Assembly: GCF_932526225.1 (NCBI RefSeq)
Contig: NC_064044.1
Coordinates: 13,951,453-14,015,452 of the forward strand
Direction of reading: 5' to 3'
DNA: 64,000 nt
Origin: Nematostella vectensis
Taxonomy: Eukaryota; Cnidaria; Anthozoa; Actiniaria; Edwardsiidae
Positions 23,075-36,069 of the stretch are shown here, piece by piece. The stretch's first letter is position 1, and every line of letters begins with the position of its first letter. The notes under the pieces are model-generated. The model was not told the DNA's origin and did no database searches. It worked only from the letters and a program-made list of their open reading frames with translations. A program made the position numbers and the translations under genes.

Positions 23075-23220
23075 TAAGAATTGTTTGCCAAACAGTTTAC
23101 GGCTCCTCTGATATTGAAGCTTGAAGATAACGTCACAGAAACTGAAATCAAATCATTCAAAAAATCTGTGAGAAGCGCACTATCTGAAATACAACATTTA
23201 GTTCTATTTACTTTTATTAC
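23075..23220 (+). other. Weak candidate exon, unit B
   Basis: After a pyrimidine-rich CCACCCCCTTAAG there is an open + strand frame reading FAKQFTAPLILKLEDNVTE and onward, with charged helix-like composition. In unit C three residues change non-conservatively (Asp to Gly, Phe to Leu, Leu to His), and unit A has lost it. It is either a decayed exon or chance. Confidence 0.15.
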
Positions 23221-23831
23221 AGCCTCACGAATATCACCAATATCTTGATATGATGTATTTTCGGCGGCAAACAGGCCTCAAAATTTTATTTTTGTCAATC
23301 GAAAACTATTCTATTAAAAATATTTTTAGCGAAGAAAAACAAAAAGTTTATTTCTTTTCATAAACAGCACGACTAAACTATTATGTATGACCATGCGCGC
23401 AGATGCTGACCAACATCCGACGATTGCAGGCTCTTCTTAGGGGAAACCACTATAACTGTGTTACCCTTATTCTTGTCATTCCACGCCATTATGTATATTC
23501 TACTTTTTTCTCCCCTTTAGATCCTCTCTCCACTGACAACAATCCCCCACCCCTCCCCCCTTTTTTTCATCCACCACCCTAGATGCCATGGTACGAAGAC
23601 CCGCTTTTAACCAAAAACAACCGAATCACTATTCTGGACACTCCTTATAGTCCAACTTCACTTACTGTAGCATTATCCCCATATTTACCCTCCAGTCCTT
23701 ACCCCTGCCACGCACCTCTACCCGTATCACAACCATAATCCCCCTATATGTCCCCCTTCTCCCCAGGTGCCATGGTACGAATACCCGCTTTAGAAAACCC
23801 CATAGCGCGTGATTTAGACCTGCAAATATGT

Positions 23832-23897
23832 CTGGTTGTGTTTTTCTCTTGCTCGTAATCCTATGCACGTCTTCAGAATGTCTAAATGATTAAATTA
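23832..23897 (+). other. Signal-peptide-like 21-codon ORF, unit B
   Basis: ATG at 23830 opens a short frame with a Leu/Val-rich hydrophobic core (VFLLLVIL) followed by CTSSEC and a stop, like a secretory signal peptide. Unit C keeps it from about 44043. Unit A has lost the ATG at its deletion breakpoint. No donor joining it to a further exon is evident, so it may be chance. Confidence 0.15.
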
Positions 23898-24634
23898 AGT
23901 GTGTTTTTTTTCTTCTTTCCTTCTTTCGTTTTTAGAGCAAGCTACCAACATACTGACAGCAATGTTTCATTTATAGAATTTATGTGATTACGATGACTTG
24001 GGAGGCACAATTCCGGCCCTGTCCTTGAGGAACTAATTGAAGCAGATGAATTGCAAATTTCATATGGAATAAAAGAATGGATTACCATAATGACTTTCAC
24101 CTCGTAATTATGCTGAAAACTGACACAAAACAAGTAAAGTTAAAGGTGCTTTCCAATTTTGCCAGTATAGACGTTAACAAATAATGAAATTATTAGTATC
24201 GGTGCACAACATGGTGGCGTCATTTGTGTGGTTTTTTTACTCGATATTCCATAATAATGAAATATTCAATATTCACAAGAAGTATCTAAGTGTTTATTTA
24301 GGCGACAATATCTCTAAAAATATTTGTCCGATTTCTGGGAAATGAAAGGGTTGTTTAGGGGAGGGTATGATAATTGTATGTGATTCAGAACAACTTGTGC
24401 TTGATATGAAACCGCGAACAGTTCCACCAACAATCATACACTAGAAAATTGATACCACACACTAAAAAAATAATTCAAGATCTTTCTCCGATTTTCCTAT
24501 AAATGGCACCCATAAAAGTGATCACAATATGGGAGTAGTGGTTTTATTTCCCAGATACCTACCTGGTATATTCAGTGCAAGCATTTCTAGTGGTACAATC
24601 TTTGGTTTAATTTAGAGCCAAGCGGGAACGATAT

Positions 24635-24640
24635 GTAAGT
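24635..24640 (+). promoter_or_regulatory. Splice donor of the possible exon 1, unit B (TATA lost)
   Basis: GTAAGT equivalent to 5536-5541. The upstream TATA-containing segment of unit A is absent here. Confidence 0.2.
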
Positions 24641-26024
24641 ACCCATTATATTGTTCATCAGGCTTAGTGTCCGTTGGTGGGTCATATATGTTTTCGTATG
24701 CGAGATTATCATCTACAATGTACAATCTACGACTTTATTACAAATCTTCTGGAAATGCGACAGCTAGAGAGATCTATTTTACAGGAACGCCCACTCTAGG
24801 TTAGAGAGAAAGAGGTTCTAACAATTTGGTCTTCATGCCTTGACTGCATGTAACTTGTTTAGGATAATTATGCAATTTATGTTCTACTTTATTCCATGAT
24901 TAGAGTTCAAATATTATTGTAAGCTCTACCAGGGCCACAAAGGCACATTTTTTCATGTATGTTTTCTCCCACGCGCTTTTGAGGTAAAATTCCTAATTTT
25001 AGATTCAATTAATTATATTTCACTTTACGATCGTTTTACAATAAAATCACCATAATCATCGAGTTGGTTTTCCGTGGTTTTCCGTATTTTCGACCCGTAA
25101 AATTCGCCGCTCAATTTTCCCAACTTTGGCTGGCCCAGTGGCATATAAAGTTTGGAACTCCTTCCCAGGCCGCTCGCGCTGGTCATAGTTACACCGTAGT
25201 TGTAAATAAGTTTATCCGAACGGAAAAGTACGGATTTCTATCATAGTATCCAATCATAAACTATAGAAGAAAGACTGCCATAGTGCAGAGCTCCAGACAG
25301 TCGCACTCAAATAACGGAGATATCATTCTCGAAATGTATGTAGAAATCATTACATATTCCTGTGAATGGTTAATTGTTTGGCATCTTTATGGAAACATTT
25401 AGCACGCAAAACGGTATCCGACAATCGCTGATTGGAGCGGAACTATATATAAACATTCTGTTTTCCTTCTGTTGGAAGATATCTCTATTATCCAGAAAGA
25501 GTGCGATTTTTTGTCATAACAATCCACGTCCGCCATTTAGATCGTCATAGCGCGCGCAGTGAAATGCGCAAGCGCAACAGAATAGTCCCTGGCATGAGAA
25601 TAAAAAAAAAATAAATAAAAACTTCAAACAAAGCTTGGGATAGGGTAAAAATTGGATCATTGTTCAATTTAATTTGTTTATTCATAACCTTTTCATAACT
25701 AGATTCCTGTGTATTTTCCTCTTGAGAAAGACATGACGCAATGCTTCTGCATACTAATAAGGGGAGTCCCCGGCAATCTGACTTTCACTTTCGCTAGTAG
25801 AATTTCCTGTTTGAGTGTTTAGCGGGGCTCACATTTACTCAGTTCACTGGCTTTTGGAATTATAGAGCCTGCACCGCCTAACTCATCAATAGCAGGCGTC
25901 ATCATTTCTTTATTGCATTAGCTTCCACCAAAACCAGCACAAGCGGTAAGCTGATTTGTCCGTTGTGATTCCGTTCTCTTATTCGCTAGTGTCATGGCTA
26001 TTTTATCTTCTCACTTTTGTAATT

Positions 26025-26258
26025 GTGTCGTTCCAGAAAATATCCATACCCCCCATGGAGGGATTGGGAACTCCGGAGGGGGTGGGGGGTCAAACGCCCA
26101 GGAATTTCCAGAGGGGAAGACGGGTGAAATGCCCTTTTTCCATTACAGTTACCGTATTTATTTTTTTTCCAGCGGGCTGGAAATTCCAGAGGGGTGGGGG
26201 TTCATACCTCAGAACCCCTCCTTGTGGGAGGGGGTATGAATATTTTCTAGAACTACAC
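26025..26258. mobile_element. GTGTAG-type MITE, unit B
   Basis: Same insertion as 6957-7191, with a point change in the left end (GTGTCGTTCC). Confidence 0.6.
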
Positions 26259-26392
26259 ATTTAGCCTTCGCATAGCCGTTTTCACCCGCTCGACTTGTAC
26301 AATAAGGGCTTAAATCATCAATCAGGATTTGACACGAGTGGTGGGTGTTCAGTGCTTTCTCAGTAACAATTCGTAGAAAGCATTTAGCGTTC

Positions 26393-26545
26393 CATGGTTT
26401 GAGTTTGAGTTCAAATTATTAAATTTGTGTTCGAATTATCAAGTTTGTGTTCGAATTATTAAGTTTGCGTTGAAATTATTAATGTTGCATGTGCTTTACA
26501 TTTTAGATGATGTTTTGTCCATATCGGCCACGGTATATAACCATA
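26393..26545. repeat. Short AT-rich repeats replacing the minisatellite region, unit B
   Basis: Where unit A has about 0.8 kb including the G-rich minisatellite, unit B has about 150 bp with several copies of a 20-21-bp unit of the form AAGTTTGTGTTCGAATTATT. Left flank GCGTTCCATGG and right flank ACCATAGTCGG are common to all units. The origin of the filler is unknown. Confidence 0.6.
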
Positions 26546-26900
26546 GTCGGGTCGCCTATGGCTAGCCCCACTAAACCCCATACTTGAAGCCGAAGTGCAC
26601 TTCTGTTCAAACATACCTTGGCGCTGATTGGCTAATCTAAACCATGTTGCATTCCTAAGTATTCCTTTGAGAACTGAACAAGGAAGGGATGTCTAGAGGT
26701 CAGAGACTTAGCTCCAAAACGCCAATTCTCGAGTAGAAAGGAATTAGGGGCGAGCGTGAAATGCGCCAGGAATAAAGACCAAAAACCCGTTGATCTGCCT
26801 GAAGTATTCGGTATTTTTATGTTTCTTGTCATACTTGTCACAACACGGGCACAAAACAAATAGCAGATATACATATAATACCTCAGGTATCCCAGTCAAC

Positions 26901-26918
26901 CCTGCGCTCAGGATCTAG
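26901..26918. mobile_element. Helitron-like 3' terminus, unit B first copy
   Basis: Hairpin CCTGCGCTCAGG, AT, then CTAG followed by T, as at 8522-8539. A run of C follows about 10 bases later. Confidence 0.35.
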
Positions 26919-28648
26919 TTTTAGCCCCCCCCCCCCCCCTTGCCCCTATAGGAATTGTCACACTATAAGATATCTAGGAGCGTAGAGTTTTGCATTTCTT
27001 AACCAGTAGGAATTTTTTTCCTGTTGCAACAAAGAACCCTCAAAATCTTGATGGTATTATGAGGAGATGAACTGTTTAAAAAACAACAACAATCATTTGT
27101 TGCATTTTGAATCTCATAACCTGAATTTCCTAGCATATCATACCATACCCCAGTTGAATCCGTCTATATTAGGTTCTAAGACGCGTATTATTATAGATAG
27201 ATACCTGTGTATTTTCCTCTTGAGAAAGCCTGATACCCACATGACGTAATGTTTCTGCATACTAATAAGGGGAGTCCCCCGCCAATCCTTTCACTTTCAC
27301 TTAGTAGAATTTCCTGTTTGCGTGTTTAGCGAGGTTCACATTTACTGGCTTTTGGACTTATAGAACCTGCGTGTTACCGTCTACCATCGCTTAAATTGTC
27401 AATAGCAAGCTTGATCATTGTATTGACATTTTAGCGTCAATAACCAACACAAGCGGTAAGCTGAATTTGGATTTGTCGGTTGTGACTCCGTTACTTGGTT
27501 GTTTGTGTTATGGTTAACTTTTCCTCTGTCTTTTGAACCTCAGCCTTCGTGAAGCCGTCTTCATTAGCTCGACTTGTGCAAAGAGAGCTTTATCACTTCT
27601 TTTTTGTTCTTTTCACCTCCGGGATTTGATTTGATTGGTGAGTACTTTCTCAGTTAAATGTCGTAATCAGCACTAGCGAGCCATGCTAATTCTTACCATG
27701 TTTCACTGTCATTTCTCCCTTCGCCTAATAGGCTAGATTAAACACACAGTACTGTTTGTAATATAGATAAACATATATATTGGGTACATAGATTTATAGG
27801 TTGTATATTAACATTAAAATAAATATAGGATATATACCGTAATGATTCGAATATGCGCCCTCTTTTAAATAAGCGTCACTCTCAAAACAATATGCAAAAA
27901 ATGAGAGCCCCTACTGAAGCGAGGCTATAGTTCTGTATGTTTGCCAGATTATACAAAAATCGGGCGAATTCTTTGGCTCCAACATTTAACGAGTTTGTCG
28001 CTTTTTAACGCATTTGGGTCCAATATCAAATCTAATTTCCAACTCTTTTGCACCTAAGAGGATCTAAGAGGAATCAATCTAAGGTCAATCTAAGAGGAAA
28101 CCTGTTGTGATCCTAGTTTGTTGTTGATAAAAGGAAATTATATTTCTAAGAAGATAGAGAAACCCTAGTTCGCACCATGGAACTACCATGGTTGTACCAC
28201 GGGAATTAGGATACTTTGTCAGCGATTTCTTAATAAAATAACCAAAAATGCATTCCCAATTTGTATTGAATATTGTATTCCGCAAATAAAATATCTCTAA
28301 CCTTTGTGCGAAATGTCTCCTGCCTCCCAATTCAGCGAAATCCTTTTTCGTTATATTTCTATTTTTCTTGTCTAAAAACCCACGCGATGGTTGTTTTCAA
28401 CTCTCGAAACATTTGAACAGTACTGAGTAACCATAGCGTCTTGAGTGTTCGTGACTAGCCCGAACGCTCTCCGAACCTAACTTCATATTTAGGTTCTATA
28501 TAAAATAGGAAGGGAGTGGAGCAACGCTCGATTCCATTGTTCAAAAACCTGCCTAGTTACGGCCAATGTTGTGATGTTGGTATGAGAGTGATTGATGAGT
28601 GACAGCTCACTTTCTCTTTGAACTTTTACCTCGCCGCCGACACACGCC

Positions 28649-28698
28649 TACCCTGGTCCCAGAGCCTTGAGCGTCTCCGAGGCTCTGGGACCAGGGTA
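28649..28698. mobile_element. 50-bp palindromic MITE, unit B
   Basis: Same insertion and same ACACACGCC flanks as 10224-10273, with two loop-proximal base changes. Confidence 0.65.
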
Positions 28699-30171
28699 AC
28701 ACACGCCCAAACTCACATAAGCATTTTTCTTACAAGATGTATCTAGCCCACCATTCTACGTTATCGCAATGCCTAGTTACCAGAATACTTTCTGCATAAT
28801 TTAAAACTGTGTCATGGCCGCCGTCTTAAATTTTAAGATTCCAGCTCTCAGATCAATGTTATTTGTGGAGTTAAAGGCCCGATTCGCGATTCGATAACTG
28901 TATATTTTACCATAGCCTCAATTTCTACCAAGTTATTTTGGAAAATTATCTCAGCTTGGATTGATTTCGCTTTATTTACTTGTGTTAATACATTTGCAAC
29001 CCGAATAGACCCGATACACGTGAGGGTCGAGATTAGAGTTAATGTGCTGACTGCTTTACACTTACACATACAGTTTACCTTAAGACTTAATTGAATGAGC
29101 TCTGGACACTCATGAATGGTCTTGAGGTATTTACCTTTATTGCTTTATCTATCTTGAAGTTGAAGTAGTTTGTCGATGAAGGAATCCCAAAGAATAGGCT
29201 ACTTAGATCGGACACTTGACCGGGTACCCATAAGATGAATTTTGTTTTCTTACTATAAAATATCTTGATCTCTCTCATTGAATGTCATATCATTTTTACC
29301 ACTTCGATTCCAATTAAGTACAGAATTGTGACTTAAATTGAGACAAGTTCCATCAGAATATCAAGCAGTTTTCATCAATACGTAAGTGTCAAAAGTCTTG
29401 TACTAGAAAAGTTAAAATCCTGCTGCTTTGGCTTTGGTATCTATTTAGAGGTAAACATGAACATTAAATCTATGGAAATTATTTTTGGTACTTTGGCACT
29501 TTTTTTTGGGTGCTTCCTTTAAATGAGTTTTGTTATTTTCCTTAAATACCTTTATTTTTAATTGAATGTCATTTTATTTTTATGGAACATTTTCAATTAA
29601 ATCTAGATAATTGTGCCGTCTTGAAAATATGTATATAATCTAATTTAAAGTCTGGATATTCTATAGCCCTCTCATTTGACTTCAAAATAAATAAATGTTG
29701 TTGTTTACTTTGCACTTACATAAATAAAATGATAATTTTCAATAAAATTATATTGTTAATACAATATGACTGGCTTTAGGTGTTAAAATAAATTTACCCC
29801 TAAGTGATAGCACATTGAGGGCTGTGAACCAAATAATTTTTTAATAAATAACAATTTGAAAACACATTCTCAGCTTTCCTTAATTTTATTACTGTGCTAA
29901 CTCTGCTTTGGGGATAGTATTTTTAAGATTTTTACCATGTAAAAGATAGGACAATCAGTCCCATTCATGCAGCACAACTCAAGTCCACCCCCCACCTGAA
30001 AAGATGATGCTCTTACCTTTCTTACCCCAATCAGTGTTGTGATATGACATTTACAATACAAACCAGGTTTGTATATATATTTTATCATATACAAAGTGAG
30101 CAGTAAAATCTTTGTCATACATGTCAGAACACAGGGCCCAAACAAGTTGCAGATCTCAGGTATATCAGTCA

Positions 30172-30191
30172 ACCCTGCGCGCAGGGTCTAG
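30172..30191. mobile_element. Helitron-like 3' terminus, unit B second copy
   Basis: ACCCTGCGCGCAGGGT followed by CTAG and T, identical to 12765-12784. Confidence 0.4.
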
Positions 30192-30333
30192 TTCAATTAG
30201 AGATATCATTTATATGTATAGCTCTTCGATTTTCAGTATAATGATGTAAGATATGTCGATGTTTTTGCAAGCCGCAGACGACTTTTGCTTCGCTTCAGTT
30301 TTGCCTCGTAATTTAAATTACACGAAAGACCTG

Positions 30334-30492
30334 CGCCAGTACCGGTCAGCGGTACTTAATTATGTTACGTTCACCAAATCCTGCTCTCTCTCCGCCATCT
30401 TGTTTTTGCTGTGTTACGATACTGGCTTTGGTTCTCTGTTGATTAAAGCGTTTCCAAGTTGTGTCCTAGTTTGTGGTCTTATTCAACTGGCG
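30334..30492 (+). repeat. Left LTR
   Basis: 159 bp. It contains a YY1-like CCGCCATCTTG and an ATTAAA with a GT-rich stretch after it that could act as the poly(A) signal. It has CGCCAGT/ACTGGCG ends and a single difference from the right LTR (TTAATTATG against TTAGTTATG). Confidence 0.85.
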
Positions 30493-30495
30493 TGG

Positions 30496-30553
30496 TGGCA
30501 GCGGTGGGATTCGAACCCACGCCTCTTTCGAGACTGGTGACTCAAACCAGTAC
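30496..30553 (-). other. Primer-binding site extended into a half tRNA-Leu
   Basis: Starting 3 bases after the LTR, TGGCAGCGGTGGGATTCG is the complement of a tRNA 3' end with its CCA. The match to a tRNA-Leu continues through the T arm, long variable arm and into the anticodon arm, about 58 bases in all, then stops. A normal site is about 18 bases. No 5' half is present, so this is not a tRNA gene. Confidence 0.7.
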
Positions 30554-30594
30554 TGTACCACAGTACTGTACCACAGTGCTCCACATTTCTATCA

Positions 30595-32742
30595 CCCCTC
30601 GACGAAATTGTCGCTGGCCGGGAGTCACGAGATACTATTGAGTGGACTGACAATCTACATACGGCTTTCTATAATGCCCAGAAGGCCCTCTCTTCCACCC
30701 GCGTCATCACCCTGCCAAGACCTGAGGATTTCCTATGGATTGTCACGGATGGCGCCCTGCGTGACCCAGGAATCGGCGCCACACTTTACATCACACGTAA
30801 CGGCAACCTACACCTCGCTGGGTTCTACAGCGCCAAGCTAAAAGGTTCACAGTCGTCTTGGTTGCCCTGCGAAGTTGAAGCACTGTCTATAGCCTCTGCT
30901 ACCAGACATTTCAGCCCCTACTTAATACAATCTCATCACCGAGCGTCCATCTTGACTGACAGCAAACCCTGCGTACAGGCGTACGAGAAATTATGCCGCG
31001 GCGAGTTTTCCGCAAGCCCACGAATTTCGACCTTCCTCTCTGCAGTCAGTCAGTACCAAGCCACAGTCAGACACGTATCAGGGTCCTCCATTCTCCCCTC
31101 AGATTTCGCAAGTCGAAACGCTCCACCGTGCGAAGATGAAGCCTGTCAGATCTGTTCCTTTGTCAAACAGCTCGGGGACTCTGTTGTCAGGCGCTCATCA
31201 ATTCAGGACGTCATTGATGGCAACGAGCGGCTCCCTTTCACTAGCCGATCAGCTTGGCTCGCGATTCAGTCCGAGTGTCCTGACTTACGTCGAACTCACT
31301 CCCACCTCAAACAGGGCACCCGACCTTCGAAAAAGGTAACAAACATCAAAGACGTCAAACGATATCTTGGTGTCGCCACCATCGCCAAGGATGGCTTACT
31401 CGTCGTAAAACGTGAAACACCCTTATCGCCCAGCCGTGAGTGCATCATTGTTCCACGTCGCGTTCTTGACGGCGTACTCACAGCTCTACATATTCAGCTA
31501 TGTCACCCGTCAACTCACCAACTCAAGATGGCCACCAAGCGCTATCTGTTCGCCCTTGATCTTGAGAAGGCCATCGTTCGCGTGTCTCAAGCTTGCCACC
31601 ATTGCGCTTCTCTCCGTACAAGCAGCAAAGCACGTATAGAACAGTCGTCTTGCGACCCGCCCGACGCCATTGGAGTTTCTTTCGCAGCAGACGTCATACG
31701 TCGGTCACGCCAGTTTATCCTGATTGTACGAGAGTGCGTGACTTCGTACACCACCAGCTTACTGTTAACCAATGAGCAACACTCTACCCTTCGCGATGCT
31801 CTCATTCGTCTTTGCGTGCAGATGCGTCCCCTCGACGGTCCCGTCGCCATCATTCGCACTGACCCAGCCCCAGGATTTCAAGCGCTAAAGGAAGACAAGC
31901 TCCTGCAACACCATCGATTAGTCCTCGAAATTGGACGCGCAAAGAACGTCAATAAGAACCCTGTAGCTGAAAAGGCAGTACAAGAGTTAGAACGTGAGAT
32001 CCTACAGCTTGACCCACTAGGGGGCCCTGTCTCTGAAGTAGCACTTGCAGTCGCTACAGCTAATCTCAACGCCCGCATCCGATTACGTGGTCTGTCTGCG
32101 AGGGAAATGTGGACTCAGCGTGACCAGTTTTCCAACAGTCAACTCCCCTTCCAAGACCAAACCCTCATAGAGAAACAGCACGACCAGCGGAATTCTAACC
32201 ACGCGTACAGCGAGAAATCTAAAGCGCCCACCGCAGACTTTCGCCCATCCACAGCAATCACTGTTGGCGACCTCATTTACCTGCATCCCGACAGGAACAA
32301 GACCCGAGGGCGAGATAGATATCTCGTCGTAGACACTGAAGGAGGCTTCTGTAATATCAGAAAGTTTATTGGCTCGCAGTTACGTTCTACGTCATACAGA
32401 GTAAAAAAAACAGATTGCTACAAGGTTCCATCTGAAGTACCGGACAAGACACCGACTGCAGCCTATGACTGTGACTCTTCCGCAGATGAAGATGACACTC
32501 CGGCCACCAAGAGGCTTCCGCCCCCAGCCCCACCAGATATACCGACAGCGATAACTGATCCACCTTCCCGGGATGTACCACCCCAAAGTGATGCCGACGC
32601 CTCTGAGACGAGAGCTATGGACTCCAGTCACTGTCCCTCCAATCTTCAAGATGATGACACATCCCCACCTAGGAGGTCTACCCGCGAGCGTCACCTTCCC
32701 TTACGTTATAGAGATGACGACTTTATCACTGACTTTAAATAG
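30595..32742 (+). pseudogene. pol: Truncated pol polyprotein: RNase H and integrase
   Basis: The frame is open from 30541, directly after the tRNA-like sequence. Recognisable coding begins near 30595 in the RT-RNase H connection. RNase H acidic sites are in VTDGA, CEVEA and LTDSK. Integrase follows, with an HHCC zinc site (CHPSTHQ, then CHHC), an acidic triad in FAADV, IRTDPAP and NPVAEKAVQE, and a GPY/F-like tail (VGDLIYLHP) before a Pro-rich, acidic C-terminus. No in-frame ATG occurs before about 31528. The missing gag, protease and RT imply an internal deletion rather than gradual decay, because what remains is fully open. It can move only in trans, if at all. Confidence 0.8.
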
Positions 32743-32871
32743 GGCTTAATGTATAAACTATGCTAGCAATTAGGCTTACTGTTATAGTCCTATCCTTTAA
32801 TCAGTCCATCGTATTTACATTGTACGCCGTGAAAGACATTAGTTGTGTGATTTCTCTACAGTAGATAGTAT

Positions 32872-32890
32872 AAGAGAGAAAGAAAGGAAG
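32872..32890 (+). other. Polypurine tract
   Basis: A 19-base run of A and G ends 3 bases before the right LTR, the expected plus-strand primer position. Confidence 0.7.
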
Positions 32891-32893
32891 TCA

Positions 32894-33052
32894 CGCCAGT
32901 ACCGGTCAGCGGTACTTAGTTATGTTACGTTCACCAAATCCTGCTCTCTCTCCGCCATCTTGTTTTTGCTGTGTTACGATACTGGCTTTGGTTCTCTGTT
33001 GATTAAAGCGTTTCCAAGTTGTGTCCTAGTTTGTGGTCTTATTCAACTGGCG
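32894..33052 (+). repeat. Right LTR
   Basis: 159 bp, one difference from the left LTR. Immediately after it, host sequence resumes as CTGTTTCGAAAGG, matching unit A at about 12928. Confidence 0.85.
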
Positions 33053-36000
33053 CTGTTTCGAAAGGAACGTCTTGTTCGTCTCTCGCCAGACACTGTTTGG
33101 GATAGGGATACATCCACCATACATATTCATATAAATAAATCCGCATGCGGCGCAAATTCTAGAGGCAGGAGGCAACCAGAAACGACAATTTTTTTTATAT
33201 GTCCTAAGAGTGAATTTGTCTGCGAATTTTGCTGGAAACTTACCATTCGGTGCAGATTCGGACTAATTCTTGAATTAGCTTTGAACTAATTTAAAAAAAG
33301 ATCCTATAAAATTTTTTGAAGAAACACCAAATACGTTTTTAACTGTCATAAAGTGTTAACATAAATACTAGTACATTGTTAACCGTAATGCTAATAAAAA
33401 GAAATTGAAGAGCTTGGGCTTCCTGTGGATAAACCTTAATTCGTCTGTTATTCAGACTAGCTAATGAGGGGGATCCCCTACAAACGTTTCAGATTTGCAT
33501 TTCAAATTTCCTACATTTATTTGTTTGTTCGTATTTTGTGCAAAGCATCATTTGATCTTCAACTACAGCCCTGATGTAGTGTCGAATTGTGCTTAAAGGC
33601 AAGTTGAACAAGGTGAAATCAAGTTAAAACTTTCGGGAAAGGAACCTCTATGTATCATTACACTCGAAAGCTTCATACCAAGCATTATTGATTGAGGTAT
33701 GGATTTTGTCAGTTCTATAACAGACTATTTCGTGTTATGGTTACGGTTTTCTGTACTTACTTTGGACTTGCGAAGTCATCTTTTGTTTGTGTACTGTGGA
33801 AAAAATAGCTTCCATCACTCCTACGCTTACAACTCACTGTTTATAAGTTTTGAATCTTCTCTAGGTTTCTATTACAACGGCTCTTTACTCTGTTGTGCGC
33901 AGATATCTATAACCAAAGCATCTTGTAAATGTGTCGTGACATTTTCATACAAGTAATAATCTAATAGGAACTCTATTGTAATCCTATTTTTTTTGCTGAT
34001 AAAAGAAAACTATATATATATTTCTAAAAAGAGAGAGAAAGCCTGAGTTTCTTAGATTGTGCAATAGGTAATTTATTCATAATGTATCTCTTTCGTTAGG
34101 CGTGAAGCTTGCAAGTAACTTGTAGCGTGTTCCGCCATTAAAATTAGAGATTGCCGTTACTTGTCATTGAGCGATGTCTGCGGTTTTGTATAAAGGACAG
34201 CATACATTGTGAGATACAGGGTTTTGTGTGTGTTTTTTCGACATTACGTCGAAAAGCCAGTGAGAGTCAATTTGCCCGCGAAGTTTGCTGGGAACCTAGC
34301 CTTAGATTCGGACTCGGATATTTTCTTGAATTAGAATTTCTTAGGGAAAGTTCATTTATTATACCGAGAAGAGGGGGGGGGGGGGGGGGGGGTGAGGATA
34401 CTATCGGGGGCGAGAAATTTCCAAGGTCTAAAGGCGGGAGCGTTGAAAGTGTATGGATTTTAATGAATGGGTCACTGATTTTTTTGGGTGTTGTCTCTTC
34501 TATATAATTTGACCAAGGGTCAAATCAGACTTCTTGGTCCAACGAGTCTCATCGGTTTGGGGGCAGTTTATTGGCACGCACAATCCAGGAGAGCCACGTT
34601 TTATCTATACAATTCAATGCCTTAACTTTTTCTGAATTAATATTTTTAGCGAATTCTTTCCCCTCCACTTCCTGACCAGCTTGCAGCTAATCTCTTGCTC
34701 GCATTCCTTTGACATTGTCTTTTGCGTTCCTTCCTTCCTTTCCTCCTTCCTTCTTTGTTTTTCTGGAGGGGTGGGTGCCTCGGGATAATAAATGAACTTT
34801 TCCTTAGAAACACTATTAAAAAGACACTGTTAGAGAACACCCAAAAAACCTAAGCATAAATACCAGTTCATTGTTTACCATAACGTCCACAGAAACAAAT
34901 TTTAGAAATGCAGTTTTTAGGGTTTTTTTTTTTTTCATTTCCATACCCAGAGGAGGGGGGGGGTAATTTTTTTTATCTTGTTCCACGTGAGATACCGACC
35001 AGGCGATCTGCCTTATTACACATAATTATCGCGGCGTCAAAATTTCGAGAATGTGAGATGGCGATATATCGCGACACTTTATTTTCGCGATTTTCCTATT
35101 TTCGCAAAAACCCGATCACTTTATTCTCGCGATTTCGCGATTTTAGGGATAATAAAATCAAGCAAAACAAATTATATGGAATGGAATTAATGTGCTATAA
35201 TCATCAAAACTCATTTGCAACAAAAAGATTCGTTGGCTAAATTTATTTTCATAAAAATCTATACAAGTCAAACTCATAAGGTGTATCATAAAGCTTATTA
35301 AAAGACCAATACTCCCCCAAATGTTTCTTGTGTACTCACTTAATTTTCTCGCATCCTAATTTTCGCGACACTTAATTTTCGCGTCACTTTATTTTCGCCA
35401 ATCTTTTAAAAGTGTAATAAGATATGAGCAATTGAATTGAAATTTGTAAATTCTTAGCGGGTTTATAATAATAAAAGAAAAAAAAAACTGTTAATTTTTT
35501 CTTAAGCAGGGCGATGTTCCGTTGACTCAAAAATACTGGGGGGGAGTGGTGGTAATTTTTAAGACGTCATGATTTCTGAGGGGGGGTCTAAATTTTATCA
35601 TTACATTTTTCAGGGGGGTAAAAATTTCATACACTCGGAAGTTCCATATCAAGCATTGAACGAGGTATGGATTTTGTCAGTTCTATAACAGACTTTTTTC
35701 GTATTTATGGTTACGGCTCTCTATTCTTACTTTGGACTTTGCAAAGTCATTCATGTTTGTGTCCTGTGGAAAAATAGCTTCCCTCACTTTTTTTCTTACG
35801 ACTTTAATGAGTGTTGTGTTCACTCTATTTAAGTTTTGAATCTTCTCCTGGTTACTAGGACTGCTCTTTACTCTATTATGTGAAGAAATCTACGTCTCCA
35901 AAACAAGTTCTCTTAGAAATGCATCGTGACATGAAAAAAACTAGTAATAATCTAAGAGGAAGCCTATTGTAATTTTCTAATAAAAGAAAACCATATATAT

Positions 36001-36069
36001 TTCTAACAGACATATATATTTCTAACAGGAACACTAACGGTTGGATCAATGGTCACACACGCTTGTCCG
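33053..36069. repeat. Non-coding spacer with internal duplications (unit B)
   Basis: No gene is seen. The block GAACGAGGTATGGATTTTGTCAG near 33680-33990 recurs diverged at about 35630-35990; unit A has lost the second copy. A G-run lies at 34370-34393. TTTCGCGA-type motifs cluster at about 35028-35145 and 35340-35400, as in unit A. Confidence 0.5.

Larger units (their letters stand above)
30334..33052 (+). mobile_element. Internally deleted LTR retrotransposon
   Basis: A 2,719-bp insertion absent from units A and C. Two 159-bp LTRs (30334-30492 and 32894-33052) differ at one base. A tRNA-Leu primer-binding site follows the left LTR, and a polypurine tract (32872-32890) precedes the right one. 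Each LTR starts CGCCAGT and ends ACTGGCG, an inverted pair, rather than TG...CA. The flanks share only CTG, so the target duplication is 3 bp or is eroded. Gag, protease and most of reverse transcriptase are missing; RNase H and integrase remain. Domain order fits Ty3/gypsy or BEL/Pao; the clade is not settled. Confidence 0.85.

Noticed and set aside
30253-30540. Possible small gene spanning the left LTR, repeated at 32843-33289
   Set aside because: The frame exists only because the LTR is open; it has no homology to known proteins.
30496-30553. tRNA-Leu gene
   Set aside because: Only the 3' half is present, directly after an LTR, so it is a primer-binding site.
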